Assembly: GCA_001313085.1 (NCBI GenBank)
Contig: BBFE01000075.1
Location: 1-8,195, forward strand
Length of the DNA: 8,195 nucleotides
Origin: Paenibacillus sp. JCM 18996
Lineage (GTDB): Bacteria > Bacillota > Bacilli > Paenibacillales > NBRC-103111
Direction: 5' to 3'
Shown: positions 1 through 7,535 of the stretch, in pieces
How positions within the stretch are numbered: the first letter of the stretch is position 1
How the letters are laid out: each line of letters opens with the position of its first letter
The notes under the pieces: model-generated
Databases searched by the model: none
What the model was told of the DNA's origin: nothing
Seen by the model: the letters and a program-made list of their open reading frames with translations, nothing else
Program-made: the position numbers and the translations under genes

Positions 1-44
1 AGTTATGGCGACATAAAAAATACCGCGGTAATCGGATTAGGAGA

Positions 45-983
45 TTATACCGCAGCAAGAGCAAGCTCATATGCTTTATCAATTAACGGGTTGCCTTCCA
101 TCGTTCTCATGAACTGGTTTTCCCTAAAAGTCGCTGTTTCTCTCAGTGGCTTTGAGTGTGTAGCAAAGTCCGATACAGCATTTACGAACCGGTACGCATT
201 CTTCCCAACATGATCGAGGTCAGGAGCTTCGAAATACCTTAATTGCATACCATCTCGAAGCTGATGGACATTTTTTCTCCTGAAGCTTGCTCGGATTATC
301 GGGCATTGGGATGAGCATTTCGATGTATTCCATAATTTTATTATCAGTTAGTTTTATTTTATTTAATCGCTCAGCTTCTTCTCCTAGCCTGTCCATGTAA
401 AATTCAGCAAGCAATAGTGTCTTTTTTAGCTTCTTCCAACTTGGACTTCATATCCCCTTTATGTGTAGTTGACCAAATCCTCTGAGCATTGTTAAGCGCA
501 AGGTTAAGCGTATTCTGACAAACTATCCGGATAGGTGTCATTGCAACTTTGATGCTTCCACTACCATCATGGCTGTTGGAGAATACCAAATAAGGTGAAA
601 CACTGTCCCCAGCGATTATGTAATTATTTGGTAGTTTTGCTAATAACCAAACTTTTTTTTCCATTTTGCAAGCTCCCTGCAGTTTCATATTTCACTCCTT
701 CCCCTAATAGTTCATCAGTGAAAGCAAAAGCCTCCTGATTTTGAACGATCTTGTAGCGATCCGTAACAACTCCTAAAACTCGTTGGTCCGATGCACGAAT
801 GTTTGCTTTATACCCTGTGATATCGACTTGATTATCTGTTCGAATAGGCCGCTGAATTACTTTCCAGTCCAATTCAGCTTCCACTAAAGCTTCTTCTGAA
901 CAAATTGCCTGCTCTACTCGTCGTCCAAGTCCGTGCCAAGGTGCTTCTCTTACATAGAACATGGTTTCAACATTTGCTGCCAT
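45..983 (-). CDS. DUF932 (phage/plasmid-like, TIGR03299-type) protein, frameshifted
   Basis: The repaired reading is 311 aa, starting MAANVETMFYVREAPWHGLG and ending YELALAAV. The opening, with WHGLG close to the N-terminus, and the later FSNSHDGSGSIKVAMTPIRIVCQNTL segment broken as SHDGSG and RIVCQNTL are hallmarks I associate with the DUF932 family. That family is common on plasmids, phages and integrative elements and has no settled biochemical role. The start is ATG at 983 with GGGAGTG seven bases upstream. Three frameshifts interrupt it, all in A/T runs (653-660, 422-427, 271-276). Removing one base from each leaves 936 nt, a whole number of codons. It follows the defence operon but is separated from it by a terminator, so it is probably its own unit and an element cargo or maintenance gene. 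Family assignment is firm; function is unknown. Confidence 0.85.
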
Positions 984-1006
984 TACGCAACACTCCCTTG
1001 ATTAAG

Positions 1007-1012
1007 ATTATA
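1007..1012 (-). promoter_or_regulatory. Candidate -10 box upstream of the DUF932 gene
   Basis: On the minus strand the hexamer is TATAAT, about 24 bases before the ATG at 983 and just ahead of the ribosome binding site. No good -35 hexamer lies at the standard spacing, so this is a weak promoter call supported mainly by its position right after the upstream operon's terminator. Confidence 0.4.
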
Positions 1013-1055
1013 ACCAGCCTCTTCAGTGTATTTTCTTGTGCTGACAAGTAGGACG

Positions 1056-1096
1056 AATAAAACAAAAGCCGAACACCATTACTCGTGTTCGGCTTT
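1056..1096 (-). terminator. Intrinsic terminator of the defence operon
   Basis: A perfect 12-bp inverted repeat (AAAGCCGAACAC at 1065-1076 with GTGTTCGGCTTT at 1085-1096) encloses an 8-base loop. On the minus strand it is followed by a T-rich tail (TTTTGTTTTATT). It sits between the nuclease stop codon at 1191 and the DUF932 gene, and so separates the two units. The AT-rich stretch 1097-1190 shows nothing else I can identify. Confidence 0.88.
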
Positions 1097-1190
1097 GTAT
1101 TTTAGGACTATCTATCAGCATAGATATCAAATGTATAATATATAATTAATGGTTTGTATTTTGCGAACTATATCATTGCAAAATTTACAA

Positions 1191-2082
1191 TTAGTTTGGT
1201 TGCATTTCAGCATCAACAATATAATCAGGTATTAAACACTTTCGGTCCAAATTTATTAATGTTGACTCCCATTCACCTGTTCCTCTATTCTGTGGTATGT
1301 GTTGACTTATCGAGTCTGCATCCAATAAATAAAGTTTATAAGGCATATTTGTTGCCACTTCCCAAACATGAAAAAATATACCTTTGGCTTGATTGGGATG
1401 CAACCTCCCATTCATTTTTTTAGAGACGTGAATACTAATCTTCTCATTAAGCCACTTGTTGCCTTTACTTCAATCATTAGTGGAGTGTTATCATCCTTGC
1501 CTTTTTTTTGAGACAAAATATCGTAACCAGAAAAGTTAGATTCAAGTGACTGCCAGGTCGGCTGAACCCCTACTCTTTGTCCTTCATATTCCATTGATAA
1601 TCGTTCTCCTTTTCTACCAAACAAAAGAAGAGTTTCGTTTCCATGAGCACGAGCATATGATCCTAGTTTATCCCACCATGATACAATATCCTCTGTCATA
1701 CCCTTAAGTAACCCAGCTTCTTCAAAACATTGATACACATCCGGCTTAAAATACTTTACCGCTTCAGATCTACCATAGTGTATAACTGATGCCCAGGTTG
1801 GTTTTTTTCTATCATAATCAAATGTAAAATTTGAATTCTGAGCCGTTCATCATAATTCTTTGCTTGAAGTATCTCTTTCCCTTTAGATGTTAATAATAGC
1901 CTGTCATTCAAATCCAGTGTAACCCACTGAGTTTGAATGCTTGTCTGTAAGATAAGTTTTGAGGAGGCTACACCATATATGTTAAAAAAAACCTTTGGAA
2001 ATTCAGATGCTTTTAAAGGGGATACCGACAATAAATTAAGAAAGTCTTGAGTTGAATAGAGTAGACCTACCGAAAAGCTCAC
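1191..2082 (-). CDS. DUF3883-type PD-(D/E)XK nuclease, last gene of the operon, frameshifted
   Basis: The repaired product is 297 aa. The second half carries the DUF3883 pattern: GRKGERLSMEYE (about 156-167), SGYDILS (185-191, candidate catalytic Asp188) and MIEVKAT (203-209, candidate Glu205 and Lys207), a PD-(D/E)XK active-site layout. A basic helix-like stretch (SKKMNGRLHP) and a final strand-rich part follow. The first 110 residues resemble no domain I know. The start is GTG at 2082, which overlaps the helicase stop as GTGA and has AGGGGG eight bases upstream, so translation is probably coupled. Two one-base losses are needed, near 1829-1832 and near 1454-1457; after them 894 nt close exactly. 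Role by inference: DNA cleavage subunit working with the helicase. DUF3883 is known near helicases and methyltransferases in defence loci. Confidence 0.8.
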
Positions 2083-3869
2083 TGGTATGGCCCCCTCAAG
2101 TGATGAACGAAATCCAATAAATCATCATCATTGAAATCATCGCTCATCGTTTCCTCATCCCCATATTCAGGCTCAATTTGGAGAGATCTATCATTCAACA
2201 CTTCCGCCATACGGTTAATTTTGAGCTGAAGCCTTCTTTCAACTGACTCATCCACGCTTTCAGGACAATAAACAATTTCCACATTCGTATCTATATTACG
2301 CGGTAAACCTAAACGATGTATTCGATCAACAGACTGAAGAAAATGTGCCGCGTTATAACTTCTATCGAGATAAATTGTGTCATGACAAACAGTATGCAAA
2401 CTTATTCCTTCTGATGCGGCTGCAGGGTTAGCGATTAATACAAAGCATTTGTCATCGTCATGGAACCGCTTAATTTTTTGCTTCCCTAGTGTCGAGATCA
2501 TCTTCACTACCAGCGTCAACACCACCGTGAATATATTCAGCTCCAAGATCTCTTAGCCTTAACGCTAATAGTTCTACATTCTCCACGAACGTTGACCATA
2601 CTAATGTTTTTTTTGTTTTGAGATGCAAGTTGTCGTACTCTTTTACAAATATATTTTATTTTTTTGACTATCTCCTTCAGCTAAAACATCCTTTAATACG
2701 TCAGAATGATTTAATTCTTCTCGGGCTAGAAGAGCAGGATTTGATGTAACTTGCAGCATCCTCATAATAGATCTACCCATTGCCCTTAGTCTAATCCTAT
2801 CTATAGCGTGTAATTCAGTCAGTTGTCGAGCTCTTCAAATCTTAAGAGATCATACAAACGTCTCTGTGCAACACTCATTTGAACAGGTGTTAGTATAAAT
2901 CTAGGTTTTTTTGAGTCCAAGTTCCTCTTTGGTTGTCCGAACATATACAGGTCTTATGTGATCAACAATATTTTCAGCATCTACCTAATCTCTGGATATA
3001 AAAAAAGTTAAACTGTGACACTAAATCCAAGGATGAGTTTGGTAAAGGTGTACCTGACATAATTAGCTTATAGTCTGGAATGTGGGAAATAGACAGAATT
3101 GCTCTACCTATCACACCGTCATTTCCTCGTTTAATCCTATGGCTCTCGTCCAAGAACATGAAGGCTGGATATTTACTTATATAATTACCTATCATATGTA
3201 TTACATTTGGAAGCTGTTGGTAAGTGATTAACATTACCTCAGGCTCTTGAGAAAGTAAGTGTTCTATCGCCCTTGTTCCTCCACGAAGGCGAACTATTTG
3301 GGGCCCTCTGGGATTACAAATGTTAATTTGTTCTTCCCAAGCAGCAAAAGCGTTTTTTTCGGCGCAACAATTAGTAATCTGGCATTCTCAATTCTTTTTT
3401 TTAGAAAAAAACAATGCCAAGCTTCAGTGGTTTTTTCCGGCACCAGGTACAGAAAAAGTCGCCCCAGCTGTCAGTGCTGCTAATCTTGAAACATTCCTTA
3501 CTTGATGTTCAGTCAACGGTCTCTTGAAACCAACTTCGGATAGCTTATCTAAAAGTTCTTTATCTGATATAGGACTTGAGGCAATTGCTTCTCTGTATCC
3601 ATTAGTTTTTTCTGTTCGACTCTCTTAATAACCGCTCAACATTAGGATCAACTGAAAGTTTGATATTAAACTTCCGGAGAGTTAGTCTTAGCAAATCCTT
3701 ACAGTTCAAAAAAAGACCACCATGGTAATTGAAGACTGTTTGCTGAATTAACTGTTACATCCTTAGAGTTTTCTATAAATACACGTCTTATTTCACCCCA
3801 AGCCGTAAAGTCACCTTCTAAGCTTATCTTTGCTGAATAGGACTCAGGTATAAAGTTAATTACCAGCAT
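2079..3869 (-). CDS. SNF2/DEAD-like superfamily 2 helicase, frameshifted
   Basis: The repaired reading is 596 aa. ATP-motor motifs appear in order: a Q-like LTEHQ (118-122), Walker A PGAGKTTE (141-148), DESHR (240-244), SGTPLPN (271-277), then in the second RecA lobe ASEGISLH (485-492) and QSVDRIHRLG (512-521). This is the SNF2 version of SF2; the usual Gln after HRxG is replaced by Leu. An N-terminal region of about 115 aa is unassigned and the C-terminus is acidic (DDFNDDDLLDF). The ATG at 3869 lies inside the end of the ParB-like gene (14-base overlap) with GGGAG upstream; the stop overlaps the next start. Ten frameshifts are needed (near 3708-3714, 3606-3611, 3431-3436, 3353-3359, 3000-3006, 2984, 2906-2912, 2830, 2654-2657, 2474-2479); their net is zero, matching 1791 nt. 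Likely role: ATP-driven translocation on DNA for the defence complex. Confidence 0.88.
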
Positions 3870-5149
3870 GTGATTCATACATCTCCCGTAAGTTACGTAC
3901 TGAACGCTCTATCGCATCTAATTGTTCTTTTAGTCCCTTTGTTGTAGAATTCTCATCAAAGCCCATTACCGCTTCGGTTAATAACGTATTTGCTTTCTGG
4001 ACTCTGTTCATCACATAGTCCTGATTATTTTTTTTCTTTTTTCCCTCTCTTTTTTCTTCTTGAATTACATCAATAACCACTTGATATACAGTATCTTGAA
4101 CTTCCGGGTTGGCTATTTGAATGGCAAGGTTTTCAAGACGTGAGTCCTCTCTATATCCCCCTAACAAGTCAAGATCATCTTCGTTAAGGGTGTCTTCAAT
4201 ATGCAATTCTCTTTCTAATCTTTCAATAATTTGTGGAAGAAACTCATTCACTTCAGGTATCGTTTCATATCTACGACCAGCAGTAGCAGGAGTATCAATT
4301 ATGCAGTATGCAACGTTCGTAAAAAATCTCTTTCTGCATATGATCTTTAATTTTTTTGCTCTATTTTTTTTCAGTTGCTGGAACGCAAATTCCTTTTTTT
4401 TCTCAACATCGTCATATTCCTTGGCTTTATTTCTGCTTCGAAGAAATGTATCAACATGTTCAAGAAGGTCAATTTTTTTCCTCAACTTCTTTTTTTCTTT
4501 AAGATCGTACAGTGTTGCAATATCCTCATAACTATAACCATATTTTTTCCTGCTTTTTTACGTAACATACATGCTTCACTTACCCATGTATAGTTAGATT
4601 TGATATCTTTTTTTTATTTGTAACTGTGCCTCTAGTTCGTCAATATCCTTCTCATCACAAGGTGGAAGTATTATTACATCAATGTATTGAAAACGATCAT
4701 ACAATTCACGGTTCGAATCTTTATGTTTTTTTCTCGCACTTCCCGCATAGCACATAACCGTCTATTGCCGTTTATCACGAATCCAAGATGAGATAGTATC
4801 AAAGGTTCTTCTTGAATGTTATCCACAAAGAATTCCCGAAGATCGGCATTCGGGTTTTTTAAGCATTTGCTTAAGTAAATCGTGCTGGATTTCTAGAGCT
4901 TCTATTGATTCTAAATCCCTTTCAAAAAAAATCTTGCGGTAATTCTTCATGTTTAGATAAGTATTCTTCTTGTGCAGCTTGAGTTCTTCCGTTAGCCAAT
5001 CTATATTTAGGCATATCGATTGGAACACGATACATGCTAAATTGACGCATTTCCTTTAGGAACTTTTGTTGAACCTTCTTCTCCGTTGGAGTGGATAACA
5101 ATTCTTGAATTAGTACTCTTCTCTTTGGTAATGGCCAGCCTAGTTCCAT
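3856..5149 (-). CDS. ParB/Srx-fold-like protein of the defence operon, frameshifted
   Basis: The repaired reading is 430 aa. The N-terminal half has a ParB-like signature: YRLANGRTQ (49-57), an EPLIL strand and then NGNRRLCAMRE (126-136), comparable with the GERR box of ParB-type proteins. After it come a DEKDIDELEAQLQ segment, a SYEDIATLY helix that could be helix-turn-helix, and a charged, helical C-terminal half. It is not a chromosome-partition ParB; the family I recall sits beside restriction genes, and its activity is unknown (DNA binding, nucleotide binding or nicking are all possible). The start is ATG at 5149, five bases after the BglII-like stop, with AAGGAGG overlapping that stop region. 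Five shifts are needed (4924-4931, 4855-4860, 4726-4732, 4608-4615, 4543-4548), giving 1293 nt. A compensating pair around 4351-4357 and 4321-4326 is also likely, because it replaces an odd basic stretch by KDHMQKEIF. Confidence 0.72.
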
Positions 5150-5154
5150 ATGGA

Positions 5155-5628
5155 TTAATCCTCCTTATTATCGCCTTCGAATCCAATTACGACTATTGGC
5201 ATTGTAATAACTTTATTAAAACTTTCCAATTCTCGAGTCATACGTTCATACTGTGCAATGTTGTCTCCTATTACTCTTGCAGCTATCTTTGTCGGGACTA
5301 TATAAATTGCCGACTTCGCTTTACCCTTTACGTATGTTGCTTGTAGCTTTAAAAGATCAGCATAAAATCTACTCATATTGCCGGTTTGTAAACAGAGGGC
5401 AACACCATTTTTGGTTGATGTGATTGTAATCCCCTTATCCTTATCTATTCTAACTGCACCGGACCAACCAAAACGTCGAAACTCTTCCAGGAATGCCTCT
5501 CGTAAATTACTTCCACAACCCTTCTTAATTTCATAAGAAGTGCCTTGTACAACTTCCAAAATTGGTTGGAGAACGTCGGGTTCTAATGCATGCTCTCCAT
5601 AGTTATGCGAATACAATTTTATTTTCAT
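5155..5628 (-). CDS. Small BglII-like restriction endonuclease family protein, catalytic acids apparently missing
   Basis: This 157-aa protein is the only accessory gene with an uninterrupted frame. QTGNMSRFYADLLKLQ (81-96), AIYIVP (107-112) and ITMPIVVIGFE (141-151) resemble the core of BglII/BamHI-type restriction enzymes that recognise GATC-centred sites. It is shorter than BglII (about 223 aa). In BglII the core is Asp84, Glu93-x-Gln95; here the matching place reads CLQ (79-81), keeping Gln but with Cys for Glu, and no Asp lies at the matching earlier place (TITST). It may therefore bind a site without cutting, or use another acid. The start is ATG at 5628 with AGAGGA nine bases upstream. 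It opens the four-gene operon. Alignment is by eye, so both the family and the missing residues need checking. Confidence 0.65.
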   Translation of the reverse strand: MKIKLYSHNYGEHALEPDVLQPILEVVQGTSYEIKKGCGSNLREAFLEEFRRFGWSGAVRIDKDKGITITSTKNGVALCLQTGNMSRFYADLLKLQATYVKGKAKSAIYIVPTKIAARVIGDNIAQYERMTRELESFNKVITMPIVVIGFEGDNKED

Positions 5629-5663
5629 GTTAAAATATCCTCTTTAAAGACGTTTATTTTTTA

Positions 5664-5692
5664 ATTATACAACACAAATACAAATACCCTAA
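5664..5692 (-). promoter_or_regulatory. Candidate promoter of the four-gene operon
   Basis: On the minus strand a perfect TATAAT (5664-5669) lies 35 bases before the ATG at 5628, in an AT-rich gap after the methyltransferase terminator. The hexamer 17 bases upstream is a poor TTAGGG. An alternative TTGACT with TATTAG at 17-base spacing lies further upstream (about 5691-5719). A promoter here is likely; the exact boxes are uncertain. Confidence 0.5.
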
Positions 5693-5728
5693 TATAGTTT
5701 CAAAAAAATATAGTCAAATTTTTTTTAT

Positions 5729-5760
5729 AAAAAAAACAGTAGGGAGCACTGTCCCTACTG
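5729..5760 (-). terminator. Intrinsic terminator after the methyltransferase gene
   Basis: A perfect 9-bp stem (CAGTAGGGA with TCCCTACTG, 5737-5760, 6-base loop) is followed on the minus strand by eight T (5736-5729). It begins seven bases after the methyltransferase stop codon, so modification and the downstream genes are transcribed as separate units. Confidence 0.9.
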
Positions 5761-5766
5761 AATAAA

Positions 5767-6740
5767 TTAATGGCTTTGAGAACTCAATAAATCTTCCCAC
5801 TCTTTTGGGAATTGCGCTACCTTCTCATTTCCTGTTGGTTTGTATACCTCTTTCCCTAAAGGTCGGATTTTTTTAGAGTTTCATTAAAGAACGCCTGAAT
5901 TCGTTCTTTGCCAGTTTCAACATAGTTGATTTCTTTTTTTCTATTCCTATAGCTTTACGATTATGACGTAGAGTTGCAATTAATGTAGATGCTACACCAG
6001 CATAAGGGTCAAGTACCCAATCCTCCTCATTTGACAATGCCAAGACACATCGTTCTACCAATTCAATTGGGAATTGACATGGATGACTCGTTTTCTCAGG
6101 ATGATTTGCCTTTACGTTTGGTATTTCCCAGAGTTCCTTATCCCACTCGTTTTCGAGAAATTCCCAAACATCGGCAGGATTTTTTTTACCTAATGGATTT
6201 CCTGTAGGCTTCCCCTTTTTTTTCACCCTTATATCCTCTTTTACCTGGATATTTAGCTGGAATACGAACAGAATCTAAATTAAAAGTGTAATCATTTGAT
6301 TTTGTAAACCATAGTATGGTTTCATACCTTCCAGAGAATCTCTTCGAGCATGAAGACCATGTCCAAAATGCCAAATAATGCGATTTCTTAGAGAGAGACC
6401 AAGCTCTTTGAATATATTGTAATAATATATATCAAGGGGGAATATCTCTCCGTTATTAACATAATTGCCAACTTGCCAGCAAATACTTCCGTTTGGACTT
6501 AGAATCTCAACAAGTTGTTTTATCACTTCTTTTTTGTGTTTCTAAGTAATTTTCAATTGAAGTCTTTGTCTCGTATTCCTTACCAACGTTATATGGAGGG
6601 GACGTAATGATGAGTTTTACGGATTCTCTTGGAAAGTCACTAAGAAACTGCAACGTGTCTCCTTGGTGAAGAACTATATTGCTATCCTCTTGAAGAAAAT
6701 TATCTATACGCACATCATTATTGGCATTAATCTGGTTCAT
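5767..6740 (-). CDS. Site-specific DNA methyltransferase, beta class (N4-cytosine or N6-adenine), frameshifted
   Basis: The repaired reading is 324 aa. The catalytic motif IV TSPPYN (46-51) precedes the SAM-binding motif DPYAGVASTL (244-253), the order of beta-class amino-methyltransferases. GRYETILWFTKSNDYTFNLD (137-156) and IPNVKANHPEKTSHPCQFP (206-224) are strongly conserved in this group. The region between about 125 and 200 probably holds target recognition. SPPY is common in N4-cytosine enzymes but also occurs in N6-adenine ones, so the base is undecided; M.BamHI and M.BglII are N4-cytosine enzymes, which would fit the BglII-like neighbour. The ATG at 6740 is preferred over upstream ATGs because AAGGTGTGA precedes it at seven bases. 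Five shifts (6530-6535, 6343-6344, 6216-6223, 5934-5940, 5868-5874) bring 974 to 975 nt, restoring the tail IEKKEINYVETGKERIQ and ending LSSQSH. Role: protects host DNA. Confidence 0.9.
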
Positions 6741-6894
6741 TATTATATCACACCTTCTACTCGTCATCTTCAAGATAACTATATCATAATACTGCTTAAA
6801 GATCTACTTTTTTGAGATTCAAATAATAAAAGAATATACCAAGAACGTCACATAGAAAAAAATTGAATTGTCCCACGCTCGTCAAGTTTCCTTA

Positions 6895-6969
6895 TTGTAG
6901 ACAACTTGTCTACAACATTTTTTTGCTACCCGCCTCTTATAACACTCTCGTCTATTTTTTTGTCTACAA
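6895..6969. repeat. Three copies of the 10-mer TTGTCTACAA in the gap between island and ssrA
   Basis: One inverted copy (6895-6904) and one direct copy (6906-6915) form a perfect palindrome around a single C. A second direct copy lies at 6960-6969. Each 10-mer is itself a near palindrome (TTGT-N2-ACAA). Possible readings are an operator for a GntR-like repressor, arm or core sites of the island's recombinase, or, as T8 follows the palindrome at 6919-6926 region on the plus strand, a weak terminator. The rest of 6741-6987 is AT-rich non-coding DNA upstream of the methyltransferase, without a convincing promoter. Confidence 0.6.
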
Positions 6970-6987
6970 TTTAAGAAAAGGAAAGGC

Positions 6988-7015
6988 AAAAAACCCGCTC
7001 ACTGAGCGGGTTTTT
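6988..7015 (-). terminator. Intrinsic terminator of ssrA
   Basis: CCCGCTCA (6994-7001) and TGAGCGGG (7003-7010) are inverted repeats, flanked by A6 on the left and T5 on the right, so the hairpin has a T-run on either strand. It starts four bases after the mature tmRNA 3' end and would end ssrA transcription; it could also block plus-strand entry from the island. Confidence 0.9.
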
Positions 7016-7019
7016 AGTA

Positions 7020-7380
7020 TGGAGACGAGGGGAGTCGAACCCCTGTCCGAAGATAACGCCACATAAGCTTCTACGGGTGTAGCCACGGTTTTGATGTCAC
7101 CCGAGCAGCGCCCCGTAACCGGCTCTGCTTTGGGTCAGCCTGATTGTCTTCTTCCGTCCGACCCCAGGCGGAGACCGAGCGGCGTATCCCACTTAGAGTG
7201 AGCCCCTATCCTGGCACATGGGCGATGCGAGGTAGAAGCTTAGCGAGTCAGGTTATTAAGCTGCTGCTAAAGTTGTACGTTGGTTGCCATTTAATAGGCT
7301 TTAGCGTTGATGAAGCGGACGCGTCCCCACTACCCGCTACTCATGCTCGAACTACCCCCGTCGAATCCAATAACGCCCCC
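7020..7380 (-). ncRNA. ssrA: Transfer-messenger RNA (tmRNA)
   Basis: The gene is 361 nt. The 5' end GGGGGCG pairs with CGTCTCC at the 3' end to form the acceptor stem. The conserved GGATTCGAC follows near the 5' end, and a T-arm (AGGGG TTCGACT CCCCT) lies near the 3' end. The discriminator A is at 7020; CCA is not encoded and must be added. The tag reading frame runs 7288-7256: GGC AAC CAA CGT ACA ACT TTA GCA GCA GCT TAA, giving GNQRTTLAAA after the alanine carried by tmRNA. It rescues stalled ribosomes together with SmpB, encoded just upstream. The 3' end of ssrA is a classic integration site, and the AT-rich accessory block begins directly beyond it. Confidence 0.97.
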
Positions 7381-7428
7381 GTGTTAGAAAGCGCTCATGA
7401 ATGACTTGGTCATTTGAGCAAGGTAGAT

Positions 7429-7452
7429 GCATAGAGGCTGTGCCTCTGATGC
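7429..7452 (-). promoter_or_regulatory. Hairpin in the ssrA 5' leader / smpB-ssrA gap
   Basis: GCATAGAGGC (7429-7438) pairs with GCCTCTGATGC (7442-7452) through ten base pairs with one bulged G and a three-base loop. There is no T-run after it on the minus strand, so it is not a standard terminator. It lies between smpB and the mature tmRNA 5' end and would be part of the precursor leader if transcription starts upstream. Confidence 0.45.
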
Positions 7453-7460
7453 GTACTCTT

Positions 7461-7466
7461 ATTATA
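7461..7466 (-). promoter_or_regulatory. Candidate -10 box for ssrA precursor
   Basis: TATAAT on the minus strand lies 80 bases before the mature tmRNA 5' end. A leader of that size would have to be removed by RNase P, as is normal for tmRNA. No clear -35 hexamer is seen at the right distance, so this is tentative. Confidence 0.35.
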
Positions 7467-7535
7467 TCATATTACGCGGCTTTCCGCTTGATGAAACAGA
7501 TGGTGAAGCTGGAAATCATACCTGAGCGGGAGACT

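Noticed and set aside
1..44. A further gene beginning at the left edge
   Set aside because: Downstream of the DUF932 stop the minus strand has an ATG followed at once by a stop codon; too little sequence remains to support a gene.
3259..3505. Plus-strand open frames over the helicase
   Set aside because: They are antisense shadows; the minus strand there encodes the Walker A region and the following strand of the helicase.
4121..4593. Plus-strand hydrophobic open frames that look like membrane proteins
   Set aside because: The Phe/Leu-rich sequence comes from reading the complement of lysine-rich codons of the ParB-like gene; no ribosome binding site is present.
4818..4826. A TTATCCACA DnaA-box-like word
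   Set aside because: It is single, lies within the coding sequence of the ParB-like gene, and no AT-rich unwinding region or box cluster accompanies it.
1191..6740. True pseudogenisation of the whole defence cassette
   Set aside because: The frameshifts also hit smpB, sit at homopolymers, and cancel to whole codons, while in-frame stop substitutions and damaged motifs are not seen. Not fully excluded without read data.
7020..7050. A separate tRNA gene, suggested by the T-arm and acceptor end
   Set aside because: There is no anticodon arm; the 5' partner of the acceptor stem is 340 bases away at 7380, as expected for tmRNA.
6863..7066. Small plus-strand open frame ending in the tmRNA 3' region
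   Set aside because: It crosses the ssrA terminator and the tRNA-like end, so it is not a credible gene.
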